Assembly: GCF_001077535.1 (NCBI RefSeq)
Contig: NZ_CP011968.1
Location: 1,302,001 to 1,366,000 of the forward strand
DNA from: Clostridioides difficile ATCC 9689 = DSM 1296
GTDB taxonomy: Bacteria; Bacillota; Clostridia; Peptostreptococcales; Peptostreptococcaceae
Length of the DNA: 64,000 bases
Reading direction: 5' to 3'
In this document: positions 1 to 9,419 of the stretch, piece by piece
Layout of the letters: each line of letters starts with the position of its first letter
How positions within the stretch are numbered: position 1 is the first letter of the stretch
Made by a program: the position numbers and the translations under genes
The notes under the pieces: model-generated
Seen by the model: only the letters and a program-made list of their open reading frames with translations
Told to the model about the DNA's origin: nothing
Database searches by the model: none

Positions 1-387
1 TGTAGGGGACTACAAATTTTAAATGTAAGTTTAGGAGGAACTTTATATCAAGATAATAATCTTATAGAAGGAAGTTATATAAAACATACACAATCTTCTA
101 AAAGACATGTAGCTACTCATAAAGTTGATGTTAAAGAAGGAAGTATTTTAGAGGGAATTTTAGGAAAACAATTACTTACAAATAGTTATCATCATCAAAG
201 TGTCAATCAGCTTGGAAAAGGATTAAAAGCCATAGCATACTCAAAAGATGGTATGATAGAAGCTATTGAGAAAGAGGATGAAAATTTTGTAGTAGGAGTA
301 CAGTGGCATCCAGAAATGATGGTAGATTACTGTGATAAAATGGAAAAACTATTTAAATATTTTATAAATATTTGTTCGAATTTATAA
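1..387 (+). CDS. class I glutamine amidotransferase (peptidase C26, gamma-glutamyl hydrolase-like), 3' part
   Basis: The gene is cut by the left edge; 128 codons remain in frame 1. The first visible codons read C-R-G-L-Q, which matches the nucleophile elbow of the C26 family, so the first residue is probably the catalytic cysteine. The other two triad residues lie in the V-Q-W-H-P-E motif near position 300. This family (PuuD-like) hydrolyses gamma-glutamyl amides such as gamma-glutamyl-GABA. An amino-acid permease starts 22 nt downstream, so the two may handle the same imported amino compound; that is inference. The substrate cannot be read from the sequence. Confidence 0.85.
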   Translation, partial: CRGLQILNVSLGGTLYQDNNLIEGSYIKHTQSSKRHVATHKVDVKEGSILEGILGKQLLTNSYHHQSVNQLGKGLKAIAYSKDGMIEAIEKEDENFVVGVQWHPEMMVDYCDKMEKLFKYFINICSNL

Positions 388-408
388 TATACCTTGGGGG
401 GATTGAAC

Positions 409-1722
409 ATGAACGAAAAGAACAAAATGGGATTAATAAGTATTATACTTTTAGGTATTAATGCAGTAGTAGGAGCTGGAGTTTTTCTATTACCAGGAGA
501 TGCAATGAAATCATTTGGTGTAGCAAGTATATTTGTATATATATTTGATATGTTGTTAGTTTTATCTATGGCATTCTGTTTTGCTGAGGTTGCAGGTAAA
601 TTCAATAAAAATGGTGCTGCCTATGTATATACAAAAGAAGCTTTTGGAGATTTTTGTGGTTTTGAAGTAGGTCTTATGAAATGGGTAATAGGATGTATTT
701 CTTGGGGAGCTTTAATAGTAGGTTTTCCTACATCATTATCAGCAGTATGGGCTCCAGCAGGTGAACCACATATACAAAAAATTATAATTGTAGCCATGAT
801 AGTTGGGCTTACAATTATAAACTTATTAGGTGTATCTCTATCAAAAATTGTACAAAATGTTATAACTGTAGGTAAACTAATTCCATTAATACTATTTATA
901 GGAATAGGTATATTTTTTATAAAAGGAGTTAATTTTACTTCTTCAACAATGGTACCTCCAGGAGCTGGAGCAACAGAGTTTGGAGCAGCAGCACTTTTAA
1001 TGTTTTATTCATTTACAGGATTTGAATCTATAGCAGTTGCAGCAGAAGATATGGAGAATCCACAAAAAAATATACCAATAGCAATTATAAGTGTAATAGT
1101 AATTGCATCAATAATATATATATTAAATCAAGTTGTATGTGTTGGTATACTAGGAGATTCATTATCTAGTACATCTACACCAGTGGCAGATGCTGCAAGA
1201 ATATGCTTTGGAAATATGGGAGCTGGATTGGTTACCTTTGGAACATTGGTTTCTGTTGGTGGAATTTGTATGTGTGGTGCTTTTGTAAATCCAAGAAGTT
1301 GTGTAGCTTTAGCTGATGATAAAATGTTACCGAGAATATTTGCAAGAAAAGATAAAAAAGGTACACCATATGTAGCGATAATAGCTACTATGTTAATCAC
1401 TATACCAATAGCTCTATCTGGAAGTTTTGCTGAATTAGCAGCAATAAGTGCAGTTGCTAGATTCATACAATACATACCAACATCTTTATCCGTATTAGTG
1501 TTTAGAAAGAAAAGACCAGAATTAGTAGGTACTTTTAAAACTCCTTTTGGAGCAGTGATTCCTCTAATTGCTGTATGTGTTGGAACATGGTTATTATTCC
1601 AAGCATCTATGCATCAATTAATTATGGGATTAGGAGCTTTGGCAATTGGAGTACCATTATACTTTATAATGAAGTCTTATAATAGAAAAGTCTATGGTGA
1701 AAATTTAAAGAAAATAGTTTAA
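409..1722 (+). CDS. APC-superfamily amino acid permease
   Basis: A 438-residue integral membrane protein with about 12 hydrophobic segments. The N-terminal helix carries the APC glycine motif G-I-N-A-V-V-G-A-G-V-F, the substrate-contact region of this superfamily. I chose ATG 409 because a strong Shine-Dalgarno (GGGGGGA, about 397-402) precedes it; an in-frame TTG at 394 sits upstream of that SD. It is probably co-transcribed with the preceding amidotransferase. Family members are proton symporters or antiporters for amino acids or polyamines in the cytoplasmic membrane. The exact substrate is not readable. Confidence 0.85.
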   Translation: MNEKNKMGLISIILLGINAVVGAGVFLLPGDAMKSFGVASIFVYIFDMLLVLSMAFCFAEVAGKFNKNGAAYVYTKEAFGDFCGFEVGLMKWVIGCISWGALIVGFPTSLSAVWAPAGEPHIQKIIIVAMIVGLTIINLLGVSLSKIVQNVITVGKLIPLILFIGIGIFFIKGVNFTSSTMVPPGAGATEFGAAALLMFYSFTGFESIAVAAEDMENPQKNIPIAIISVIVIASIIYILNQVVCVGILGDSLSSTSTPVADAARICFGNMGAGLVTFGTLVSVGGICMCGAFVNPRSCVALADDKMLPRIFARKDKKGTPYVAIIATMLITIPIALSGSFAELAAISAVARFIQYIPTSLSVLVFRKKRPELVGTFKTPFGAVIPLIAVCVGTWLLFQASMHQLIMGLGALAIGVPLYFIMKSYNRKVYGENLKKIV

Positions 1723-1790
1723 TTATGTTATAACAGTTTATTGAGTTAAAGTTAGACATTGGCAGAAAATTAAATACAAATAAGTATCTA

Positions 1791-1838
1791 TAAGGCTATA
1801 TTAAAATATTATTAATTTTTTATTTTAATATAGCCTTA
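1791..1838. terminator. inverted repeat, probable terminator after the permease
   Basis: An 18-bp perfect inverted repeat (1791-1808 with 1821-1838) with a T-rich 12-nt loop. There is no long T-run after the right arm, so it may be a weak terminator or a processing hairpin. Confidence 0.55.
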
Positions 1839-1927
1839 AATTGTTATCAATAAGTGAAAAATATTGTAACAATAGAAGAACAATAGTATTATGTTTATAG
1901 ACAAAAAACTTATTAGGAGGTAAATTT

Positions 1928-2467
1928 ATGCCAACAATAACATTAAAAAATGGTGTAGACGTACTTATTAGAGAAGGAGTAAGGGAAGATGCTCAAAGCA
2001 TTATAGATTTTTATAATGAAGTGGGTGGAGAAACTCATTTTCTGTCATTTGGAAAGGATGAATATAAAATATCTTTGGAGGAACAAGAAAATGCTATAGA
2101 ATCAGCAAAAGCATCTGATAATTCTGTTAAACTGATTGCATTTATAGATGGTGAAATAGTTGGGATTGCAACGATTGATTCTAATCAAAAAGCAAAAGGA
2201 AAGCATGTTGGAGTATTAGGAATTGTTGTAAAAGAAAAATATTGGGGAATTGGATTGGGTAAAAGGCTTATGTTAGACCTTATAGAATGGTGTAAATCAA
2301 ATGGAATAACCAAGAAGATAACTCTTGTCACTAATGAAGAAAATTATAATGCTATAGGATTATACAAAAAAGTTGGATTTGAAGTAGAAAGCATACTAAA
2401 GAAAGAATGTTATTATAATGGTGTTTATACTGATTTAATAGGAATGTCACTTTTATTGGGAATATAA
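1928..2467 (+). CDS. GNAT-family N-acetyltransferase
   Basis: A 179-residue single-domain GNAT protein. The acetyl-CoA binding segment is visible around residues 100-120 (V-V-K-E-K-Y-W-G-I-G-L-G-K-R-L), matching the R/Q-x-x-G-x-G/A signature. A later N-x-x-A-I-x-L-Y-K-K-V-G-F motif is typical of motif B. ATG 1928 follows TTAGGAGG at a good distance. It stands alone between a hairpin and fbp. The acceptor is unknown. Confidence 0.85.
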   Translation: MPTITLKNGVDVLIREGVREDAQSIIDFYNEVGGETHFLSFGKDEYKISLEEQENAIESAKASDNSVKLIAFIDGEIVGIATIDSNQKAKGKHVGVLGIVVKEKYWGIGLGKRLMLDLIEWCKSNGITKKITLVTNEENYNAIGLYKKVGFEVESILKKECYYNGVYTDLIGMSLLLGI

Positions 2468-2555
2468 TTAGTGTACATTTTATCTCGAAAAAAGTATATT
2501 AAGTATGGTATAATTAAAAAAGAATATAACTTAATATAATTTTGGAGGACGAATT

Positions 2556-4541
2556 ATGAAAAATCTGTGTAAAATATCAGATGATTATTTAAACAGCAAG
2601 CTTAAGTATTTAAAGTTATTATCAAAACAATATCCAAGTATATCAAAAGCAAGTACAGAAATAATAAATTTAGAGGCTATATTAAATCTTCCAAAGGGAA
2701 CAGAGCATTTTATAACAGATGTACATGGTGAATATGAACCATTTGTACATGTATTAAAAAATGGTTCTGGTGTAATAAAGAGAAAAATAGAAGAATTGTT
2801 TTCAAATACAATAAGAGACAGCGAAAAAAAAATGTTAGCAACTCTTGTATATTATCCTGAACAAAAGTTAGACCTAATAATTAAGCAAGAGGAAAATATA
2901 GATGATTTTTATAGAATAAATATTTATAGACTTATAGAACTTTGTAAATATGCTTCTAGCAAATATACTAGGTCTAAAGTTAGAAAACTGTTACCAGAAA
3001 ATTTTAAATACATAATAGAAGAACTTTTGCATGAGCATGTTAAAAGTGAACATAAAGAAGAGTACTATAAAAGTATAGTTGAAACAATAGTTGACATAGG
3101 AATAGCTAAGGAGTTTATAATTGCTATTTCTACAGTTATACAAAAATTGGTTGTAGATAGACTTCATGTAATAGGAGATATTTATGATAGAGGTCCAAGA
3201 CCAGATATAATTGTCGATAAGCTTATTGAACATCATTGTGTAGATATTCAATGGGGAAATCATGATATATTGTGGATGGGTGCAGCCTCAGGTGAAAAAA
3301 CTTGTATAGCAAATGCACTGAGGATATCAGCTAGATATGCGAATTTAGACATTGTAGAAGACATATATGGAATAAATCTGTTGCCTTTGGCCACTTTTGC
3401 TATAGAAATGTATAAAGATGACCCTTGTAAAGAATTTATTCCAAAGGTTAATGACCAAAGTGTAACAACAACAGAAAAGTCTTTAATGGCAAAAATGCAC
3501 AAAGCAATAAGTATAATTCAATTTAAGCTTGAAGGTGAGGTTATAAGACGAAGACCTGAATTTGAAATGGAACATAGACTCTTGCTTAATATGATAAACT
3601 ATGATGAAGGTACGATTAATTTAAAAGGTAAAACATATAAATTAAAAGATACTTATTTACCTACAATAGACAAAAAAGACCCATATAAATTAACTATGGA
3701 AGAAAGAAATGTTATTGATAAATTAGTATCTTCATTTAGAGGTAGTGAAAAATTACAAAAACATGTTTCATTTTTGTTTTCTAAAGGAAGTATATATTTA
3801 AAGGCTAACTCAAATTTACTGATTCATGGATGTGTACCGTTAAATGAAGATGGAAGCTTTATGTCTATGAATATAATGGGAAAAGAGTATAAAGGTAAGG
3901 CTCTTATGGATAAGATGGAGTCTCTAGCAAGAGAAGGATTTTTCTTTAAAGATAAGGCAGAAGAAAAACTGTATGGCATGGATATTATGTGGTATTTATG
4001 GACTGGGAAATGTTCATCATTATTTGGTAAAGATGATATGACTACATTTGAAAGATACTTTATAGCTGAAAAAGAGACTCATAAAGAAAATAAGAACCCA
4101 TATTTTAAACTTAGAGAAAATGAGATGGCTTGTAAAAGATTATTTGAAGAATTTGATTTAGAACTTGATGAATCTCATATAATAAATGGTCATGTTCCTG
4201 TGGAGAGTAAAAATGGAGAGAGCCCAATAAAAGCTAATGGTAAAATTCTCGTTATAGATGGTGGTTTTTCTAGGGCTTACCAAAAAACTACTGGTATAGC
4301 TGGATACACTTTGATATACAATTCTAGAACTTTGCAATTAGTATCGCATGAACCATTTAATTCTGCTGAAGAAGCCATTGCAAATGAAAGTGATATCTTA
4401 TCGACAACTGTTGTAGTAGAGCATAAGGCAAAGAGAAAAATGGTGAGAGATACTGATGAAGGAGTAAAGATACAAGAGGAAATAGAAGATTTAAAACTAC
4501 TTTTAATGGCGTATAAGAAAGGGCTAATAAAAGAAATGTAG
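2556..4541 (+). CDS. fbp: class III fructose-1,6-bisphosphatase
   Basis: A 661-residue protein of the Firmicute-type FBPase (class 3). It converts fructose-1,6-bisphosphate to fructose-6-phosphate in gluconeogenesis. Calcineurin-like metal ligands are visible as D-V-H-G-E (about residues 55-59), G-D-I-Y-D-R-G (about 207), G-N-H-D (about 233) and N-G-H-V-P (about 541). The length fits the family. The ATG follows GGAGGA. Two terminator-like hairpins separate it from the sporulation operon downstream. Confidence 0.95.
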   Translation: MKNLCKISDDYLNSKLKYLKLLSKQYPSISKASTEIINLEAILNLPKGTEHFITDVHGEYEPFVHVLKNGSGVIKRKIEELFSNTIRDSEKKMLATLVYYPEQKLDLIIKQEENIDDFYRINIYRLIELCKYASSKYTRSKVRKLLPENFKYIIEELLHEHVKSEHKEEYYKSIVETIVDIGIAKEFIIAISTVIQKLVVDRLHVIGDIYDRGPRPDIIVDKLIEHHCVDIQWGNHDILWMGAASGEKTCIANALRISARYANLDIVEDIYGINLLPLATFAIEMYKDDPCKEFIPKVNDQSVTTTEKSLMAKMHKAISIIQFKLEGEVIRRRPEFEMEHRLLLNMINYDEGTINLKGKTYKLKDTYLPTIDKKDPYKLTMEERNVIDKLVSSFRGSEKLQKHVSFLFSKGSIYLKANSNLLIHGCVPLNEDGSFMSMNIMGKEYKGKALMDKMESLAREGFFFKDKAEEKLYGMDIMWYLWTGKCSSLFGKDDMTTFERYFIAEKETHKENKNPYFKLRENEMACKRLFEEFDLELDESHIINGHVPVESKNGESPIKANGKILVIDGGFSRAYQKTTGIAGYTLIYNSRTLQLVSHEPFNSAEEAIANESDILSTTVVVEHKAKRKMVRDTDEGVKIQEEIEDLKLLLMAYKKGLIKEM

Positions 4542-4550
4542 ATGTTATAG

Positions 4551-4579
4551 AGGCACTTCATGATTGAAGTGTCTTTTTG
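4551..4579 (+). terminator. rho-independent terminator of fbp
   Basis: A 10-bp stem (4551-4560 with 4565-4574, one G-U) with a TGAT loop, followed by a T-run. Confidence 0.85.
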
Positions 4580-4637
4580 TTAATACTTATTAAATATATT
4601 ATAAAGATTAATAATAGTAGTTTATATTATACTTACT

Positions 4638-4672
4638 AAGTGAATCCAAGATAAATGGGTTCACTTTTTTTA
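4638..4672 (+). terminator. second terminator-like hairpin between fbp and spoIIIAA
   Basis: Arms 4638-4647 and 4658-4667 pair over about 10 bp with one G-U, followed by a run of T. With the hairpin at 4551 it forms a tandem barrier in front of the spoIIIA operon. Confidence 0.75.
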
Positions 4673-4708
4673 TTTATAAACATTATTAAAAAAATATAGA
4701 TGTTTTGG

Positions 4709-4737
4709 TTATATTCCTTGTCCTTTATAAATAGAAT
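4709..4737 (+). promoter_or_regulatory. putative SigE-type promoter of the spoIIIA operon
   Basis: TTATATT (4709-4715), a 14-nt spacer, then AATAGAAT (4730-4737). This resembles the mother-cell SigE pattern (ATATT / CATACA-T) with two -10 mismatches. Predicted transcription start is near 4744, about 20 nt before the ATG. In Bacillus subtilis and C. difficile spoIIIA is a SigE operon; the exact site here is my reading. Confidence 0.5.
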
Positions 4738-4762
4738 TATATAAACAAAGGAGGAGGACAAG
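4717..4762 (+). promoter_or_regulatory. hairpin that can mask the spoIIIAA ribosome binding site in read-through RNA
   Basis: CTTGTCCT (4717-4724) is the exact complement of AGGACAAG (4755-4762), and two flanking G-U pairs can extend the stem. The right arm covers part of the SD region AGGAGG and the bases just before ATG 4765. The left arm lies in the -35/-10 spacer of the putative SigE promoter, so RNA started there would not contain it. Confidence 0.5.
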
Positions 4763-4764
4763 AG

Positions 4765-5733
4765 ATGAATAAACTTTCTGATGAAATAATAAACTCTCTT
4801 TCTACAACTATAAGAGAAAAGGTAGAAAAAGTCTCAAACAATAATCTGAACATAGAAGAAATTAGGTTACGCTCACAAAAACCATTGATACTAAATGCAA
4901 ACTCTAAAGATTATTTTTACAATCAAAAAACTATGACACTTGATTTAAATCAACAAAACTCATATGTAGTAACAAGAGAAGATGTAGAGCAAACTTTTCA
5001 AATAATATGTAAATATTCAATACATTCATTTATGGATGACATAAAAAAAGGATTCATAACTTTGAGAGGAGGTCATAGAGTAGGGTTAGTTGGAAAAGCA
5101 ATAGTAGAAGATGGACAAGTCAAAAATATAAAGCATATATCATCTTTAAATATAAGGGTATCAAGGGAAATTATTGGATGCTCGGATAAGATTTTAAGTC
5201 ATATCATAAAGGGAAAAAATCAGATTAATAATACTTTGATAATATCACCACCTCAATGTGGAAAAACAACTTTAATAAGAGATATAGTAAGAAATTTAAG
5301 TAATGGTAATGAAGATTATGGATTTAAAGGTTTAAAAGTGGCTTTAGTAGATGAGCGTAATGAGATAGCAGGATCTTATCTAGGTGTTCCACAAATGGAT
5401 GTGGGAATAAGGACTGATATAATAGAAACTTGCCCAAAAGACTTGGGTATTACAATGCTTTTAAGGTCTATGTCACCAAATGTTATTGTGACAGATGAAA
5501 TTGGAAGTGAAAAAGAAATAAAGGCATTATACACAGCATTAAATGGAGGTATAGGATTAATAACTACTGTGCATGGAGATTCAATAGAGGATATACAAAA
5601 TAGAAAAGAATTAAATAGACTTCTGGATAAAGAGTTATTTAAAAAGGTTATAATTCTTTCTGCAAAAAGAGGAGCAGGAACAATTGAAAAAATTTATGAT
5701 TTAGAAGAAAAGAGATGGTATTTTGCAAATTAA
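4765..5733 (+). CDS. spoIIIAA: stage III sporulation protein AA, ATPase of the feeding-tube channel
   Basis: A 322-residue secretion-type ATPase in the mother cell that powers the SpoIIIA-SpoIIQ complex across the forespore membranes. The Walker A motif P-P-Q-C-G-K-T-T-L is near residue 162, followed by A-L-V-D-E-R-N-E-I-A-G and V-T-D-E-I-G (Walker B-like). It is the first gene of an eight-gene operon and overlaps spoIIIAB by 11 nt. The ATG follows a very strong AAAGGAGGAGG. Confidence 0.97.
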   Translation: MNKLSDEIINSLSTTIREKVEKVSNNNLNIEEIRLRSQKPLILNANSKDYFYNQKTMTLDLNQQNSYVVTREDVEQTFQIICKYSIHSFMDDIKKGFITLRGGHRVGLVGKAIVEDGQVKNIKHISSLNIRVSREIIGCSDKILSHIIKGKNQINNTLIISPPQCGKTTLIRDIVRNLSNGNEDYGFKGLKVALVDERNEIAGSYLGVPQMDVGIRTDIIETCPKDLGITMLLRSMSPNVIVTDEIGSEKEIKALYTALNGGIGLITTVHGDSIEDIQNRKELNRLLDKELFKKVIILSAKRGAGTIEKIYDLEEKRWYFAN

Positions 5734-6244
5734 AATAATTATTATAGCTTTCTTGATAGGAAGTAGTTATTTGATAGGTGAACAAATATACAAAACTTAT
5801 ACTCGTAGACATAAACAATTAAACGATTTAATAAGAGTTTTAGAAATTTTGAGGATGGATTTATCTTTTGGACTTTATACATTAGAAGAAATCTTTAATA
5901 GGATAGGTGGAAATAAAGAGTTTTGTTTTTGGAAATTTTTCTATCAAATATCAGAAGGACTTCACAATGAACAAAGTAAAACTTTGGAAATAATAATATC
6001 AGAAAATATTGATGTATTAAGTAAAGAAACTTATCTAGGCAATAAAGAAATTGAGGAACTGAAAAATCTAATACTTACTTTAGGGAAAAGCGATATAGAG
6101 TCACAACAAAGAATGATAGATTTATCTATAGAAAATTTGAAAAAACAAACCTATGAGACAAAGGAAGATATAAACAAAAAAGGCGTATTGTATAAAAAAT
6201 TAGTGACATTCATAGGTATAGGTATATGTATTATATTGATTTAA
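5723..6244 (+). CDS. spoIIIAB: stage III sporulation protein AB
   Basis: A 173-residue protein with an N-terminal hydrophobic segment, an alpha-helical middle and a C-terminal membrane segment, as in the SpoIIIAB/GspF-like family. It is part of the mother-cell side of the SpoIIIA complex. It overlaps the end of spoIIIAA, suggesting translational coupling, and spoIIIAC follows after 16 nt. Confidence 0.95.
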   Translation: MQIKIIIIAFLIGSSYLIGEQIYKTYTRRHKQLNDLIRVLEILRMDLSFGLYTLEEIFNRIGGNKEFCFWKFFYQISEGLHNEQSKTLEIIISENIDVLSKETYLGNKEIEELKNLILTLGKSDIESQQRMIDLSIENLKKQTYETKEDINKKGVLYKKLVTFIGIGICIILI

Positions 6245-6260
6245 TATGGGGAGGTTTATT

Positions 6261-6458
6261 ATGGAAATATCATTGATATTAAAGGTTGCAGGTGTCGGTA
6301 TTCTAATATCAGTATTGAATATGATATTGGAAAAAACAGATAGAAAAGATTGGGCAGGTCTTACTACATTAGCAGGTGTAATAATCGTATTGGGTATGGT
6401 AATAACAGAAATAAGTGACTTGTTTAATACTGTAAGAACAATGTTTCAACTTTACTAA
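6261..6458 (+). CDS. spoIIIAC: stage III sporulation protein AC
   Basis: A 65-residue protein with two transmembrane helices, the usual length for SpoIIIAC. I chose ATG 6261 over an in-frame start at 6246 because GGGGAGG (6247-6253) provides the SD at correct spacing. It forms part of the membrane ring with SpoIIIAD. Confidence 0.95.
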   Translation: MEISLILKVAGVGILISVLNMILEKTDRKDWAGLTTLAGVIIVLGMVITEISDLFNTVRTMFQLY

Positions 6459-6473
6459 AGAGGAGGGAGTAAT

Positions 6474-6860
6474 TTGGAAATAATGCAATTAATAGGAATT
6501 GCAATCATTTCAACTACACTCTGTTTAGTAATTAAAAAAGATAGACCAGAGATAGCAAATTTCATAGCTATAATAACTGGAGTAATAATACTATTGTCAG
6601 TTATGTTTAAGCTAAATTTTATAGTAGATAGTATACAAGATTTGGCTAACAAGGCTAACATCCCGACTATGTATATATCATTAATAATAAAATTAATTGG
6701 GATAGCATACTTAATGGAATTTGCGATACAACTTTGTAAAGATTGTGGGGAAGGAAACATTGCTTCAAAACTAGAATTTGGAGGTAAAATAATAGTTATG
6801 TCAATGTCTTTCCCTATACTTTTGTCCATTGTAGAAATGGTGGTGAATATAATTCCATAG
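6474..6860 (+). CDS. spoIIIAD: stage III sporulation protein AD
   Basis: A 128-residue polytopic membrane protein of the SpoIIIAC/AD family. The start is TTG at 6474, seven nt after AGGAGGG. It lies 15 nt after spoIIIAC in the same operon. Confidence 0.95.
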   Translation: MEIMQLIGIAIISTTLCLVIKKDRPEIANFIAIITGVIILLSVMFKLNFIVDSIQDLANKANIPTMYISLIIKLIGIAYLMEFAIQLCKDCGEGNIASKLEFGGKIIVMSMSFPILLSIVEMVVNIIP

Positions 6861-6938
6861 ATGTGTATCTTGGAATGAATATAAGTATATTAGAGAGCTT
6901 TCGTTGTATTGAGGTTTATAGAGTGAAGAGAGGCATGG

Positions 6939-8150
6939 TTGCTTATGAAAAAAAGATTTTTACCAATGATTATAGGTTTTTTATTTACTTTCTTTTTTGT
7001 AAATATCTTTGCTATTATGATATTTGCTAATGAAGTACCAAGTAGTGAAGATAAAGAATATGGTGAAACAAAAAATAGCATAGATAAGTATATAGATGGT
7101 CAATTAGACAAGCTAGATATAAATGAGATTCAAGACTATATAAATAAAGAAATAGTTATTAATGATGTTAATTTAAAATCATTTGTAAAAGATTTAATTA
7201 GTGGAGAAAAAAATATCTTAGATTTATTCAATAAAGATGGATTGAAGATATTGATGTTTGATGAATTTAAAGCAAGTTTAAAGGTAGTAGCAGTAATTTT
7301 GGTACTGGCTCTGCTATCATCTATTTTAAAGAGTCTGGAAAACTCTTTTTCATCAGGTGCAGTAAGTCAAATAGCAACATATATAATATTTATCACAATG
7401 GTATCACTTACACTTATTGGTTTTAAAGATGTATTACAGATTTGCTATGATGCAATAGACCATACTGTAGGTCTTATGCAAGTTATAATGCCAATATTAA
7501 TAACATTTTTACTTTTAATTGGATTCCCAATAACGTCGACTACTTTGAATCCTATCTTCATAGGAGGAGTAACATTTATAAATGTATTTTTTAAAAATTT
7601 TCTATTTGTATCTATTACTGTTGCATTTGGAATTTTAATAATAAACAATTTATCAAAAAATATAAGGCTAAAGAGATTTTTCTCCTTTGTAAAACAAATA
7701 AATTATGTTTCTATTGGAGCTATGTTTACTGTTTACTTAGGTCTTGTATCCATACAAGGACTGTATGTAACCAGTTTTGATAAATTCAGTGTGAAGACTG
7801 CTAAATTTGCTATAGGTAATTTTATTCCTGTTGTAGGTGGATTTGTATCTGACTCTGTGGATATTTTATTATCTTCATCTCAGCTTATAAAAAATATATT
7901 TGGAGGAATAGGGCTTATCTTACTTGTTGGAATTTGCTTACTTCCAGTAATAAAAATTTTATCAGTAATAGTAGTGTACAAATTAGCAGCAATAATTGTA
8001 GAACCTGTTGGAGAGGATGGAATATCTAATTTTTTAAATGAAGTGGCAAATTTAATGATAATAATGCTAGCATCAGTAATTGCTATAACAGTAATGTTCT
8101 TTGTAACTGTAGCTATCTTGACCTCGATAAGTGTCGTAAGTCAAGGGTAA
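6939..8150 (+). CDS. spoIIIAE: stage III sporulation protein AE
   Basis: A 403-residue membrane protein with an N-terminal signal-like segment, a hydrophilic region (about residues 30-105) and several C-terminal transmembrane helices, as in SpoIIIAE. Start is either TTG 6939 or ATG 6945, two codons apart; the SD AGAGAGG (about 6927-6933) serves both. It is thought to be a core membrane channel part of the SpoIIIA complex. Confidence 0.95.
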   Translation: MLMKKRFLPMIIGFLFTFFFVNIFAIMIFANEVPSSEDKEYGETKNSIDKYIDGQLDKLDINEIQDYINKEIVINDVNLKSFVKDLISGEKNILDLFNKDGLKILMFDEFKASLKVVAVILVLALLSSILKSLENSFSSGAVSQIATYIIFITMVSLTLIGFKDVLQICYDAIDHTVGLMQVIMPILITFLLLIGFPITSTTLNPIFIGGVTFINVFFKNFLFVSITVAFGILIINNLSKNIRLKRFFSFVKQINYVSIGAMFTVYLGLVSIQGLYVTSFDKFSVKTAKFAIGNFIPVVGGFVSDSVDILLSSSQLIKNIFGGIGLILLVGICLLPVIKILSVIVVYKLAAIIVEPVGEDGISNFLNEVANLMIIMLASVIAITVMFFVTVAILTSISVVSQG

Positions 8151-8209
8151 TTTATATATCAGTGAAAAATAATTACATTTAATCTAATATTTTTAGAGAG
8201 GAGGATGCT

Positions 8210-8827
8210 ATGTTAGAGGGCATAAAGGCATGGATAGTTAGTGTTTTGATAGGAGCATTTATAGTAAATATAGTAGATATGATTTTACCAAGTTCTAAGA
8301 TAAAACCTTATGTCAACCTAGTTTTAAACTTTATGTTTGTATTTATTGTAATAACTCCAGTAGTAGGATTTTTTTCAAAAGATATGAGTTTAGAAGATAG
8401 AATATTAAAATCTATGGGAAACTACAACAAGCAGTATGTAGATAGTACAAATGCTTTGGCAAAAGAGACTGGAAATAATAGTCTATCCAAGGGATATGAG
8501 GATGGGTTAAAAGAAGTACTTAAATTAAAACTTGATGAATATGGTTATGATTTAGAAGATATAGAGCTTAATGGGGCAAATATAAATAATATAAAAATAA
8601 AAGAAAAGAATAATAGTGCAAAAAGTAATAACAGTTCCAATGAAGAAAATAAAAATAATAGTACTAAAAGAGAGGAAGAAAACATAAACTCTAATGACAA
8701 AGAAAATTCTAAACAAGTCTTCAAAAAAGGTACAGAGTATGGGTTGAACCTAAATGAAGAAAAATTAAAAAACGACTTAATAAAGGTGCTGGATGTTTCT
8801 ATAGAAGATATACAAATTGATAAATAG
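8210..8827 (+). CDS. spoIIIAF: stage III sporulation protein AF
   Basis: 205 residues: two N-terminal transmembrane helices, then a soluble domain. Residues about 130-170 form a low-complexity Asn/Lys/Glu/Ser-rich insert that splits the soluble part. ATG 8210 follows GAGAGGAGG. The next gene starts 11 nt downstream. Confidence 0.93.
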   Translation: MLEGIKAWIVSVLIGAFIVNIVDMILPSSKIKPYVNLVLNFMFVFIVITPVVGFFSKDMSLEDRILKSMGNYNKQYVDSTNALAKETGNNSLSKGYEDGLKEVLKLKLDEYGYDLEDIELNGANINNIKIKEKNNSAKSNNSSNEENKNNSTKREEENINSNDKENSKQVFKKGTEYGLNLNEEKLKNDLIKVLDVSIEDIQIDK

Positions 8828-8838
8828 GAGTTGGGAGA

Positions 8839-9393
8839 ATGTTGAAAAACTTAAATGACAAAGATAAGAGAAAGGTATATTCACTAATAACTATAGCAGG
8901 AATATGTGTGGTTTCATTAGTATTATTATCTTGTTTTCCTAGTAGCAAAAGCGATAAACAAGTTGGAAAAACAGAGACTAATAAAAATGCTGAAAAGCAA
9001 GTCACTAAAGAACAAGAAAAAGATGATTTAGAGTCAAAATTAACAGCAATACTATCTAAAATTGATGGTGCAGGAGACGTTGATGTAATGGTTACATTTG
9101 AATCAAGTGAAGAAATACAACCTGCTTTTAATTCAAATAATACAACAGAAACAACAGAGGAAAAAGATGCACAAGGTGGAGAAAGAACAGTTACGACTTC
9201 TAGTGAAAATAAAACAATGATAACTTCAAATTCAAGTGACCCTGTAGTTATAAAAACTACAGAGCCAAAGATAAAGGGAGTGATAGTGGTAGCAAGTGGA
9301 GCAAGTGACCCAAGTGTTAAAGAGACACTTTATAGTGCAGTACAAACATCATTACAAGTAGCTGGTCATCAAGTAGAAATATATTCTAAATAA
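8839..9393 (+). CDS. spoIIIAG: stage III sporulation protein AG
   Basis: 184 residues with one N-terminal transmembrane helix (about 13-33), a charged linker and a C-terminal ring-building domain ending in a conserved G-V-I-V-V-A-S-G-A-S-D segment. SpoIIIAG forms a large ring in the space between mother cell and forespore. Confidence 0.95.
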   Translation: MLKNLNDKDKRKVYSLITIAGICVVSLVLLSCFPSSKSDKQVGKTETNKNAEKQVTKEQEKDDLESKLTAILSKIDGAGDVDVMVTFESSEEIQPAFNSNNTTETTEEKDAQGGERTVTTSSENKTMITSNSSDPVVIKTTEPKIKGVIVVASGASDPSVKETLYSAVQTSLQVAGHQVEIYSK

Positions 9394-9419
9394 ATACATA
9401 TAACCGGGGGGATAAATGA

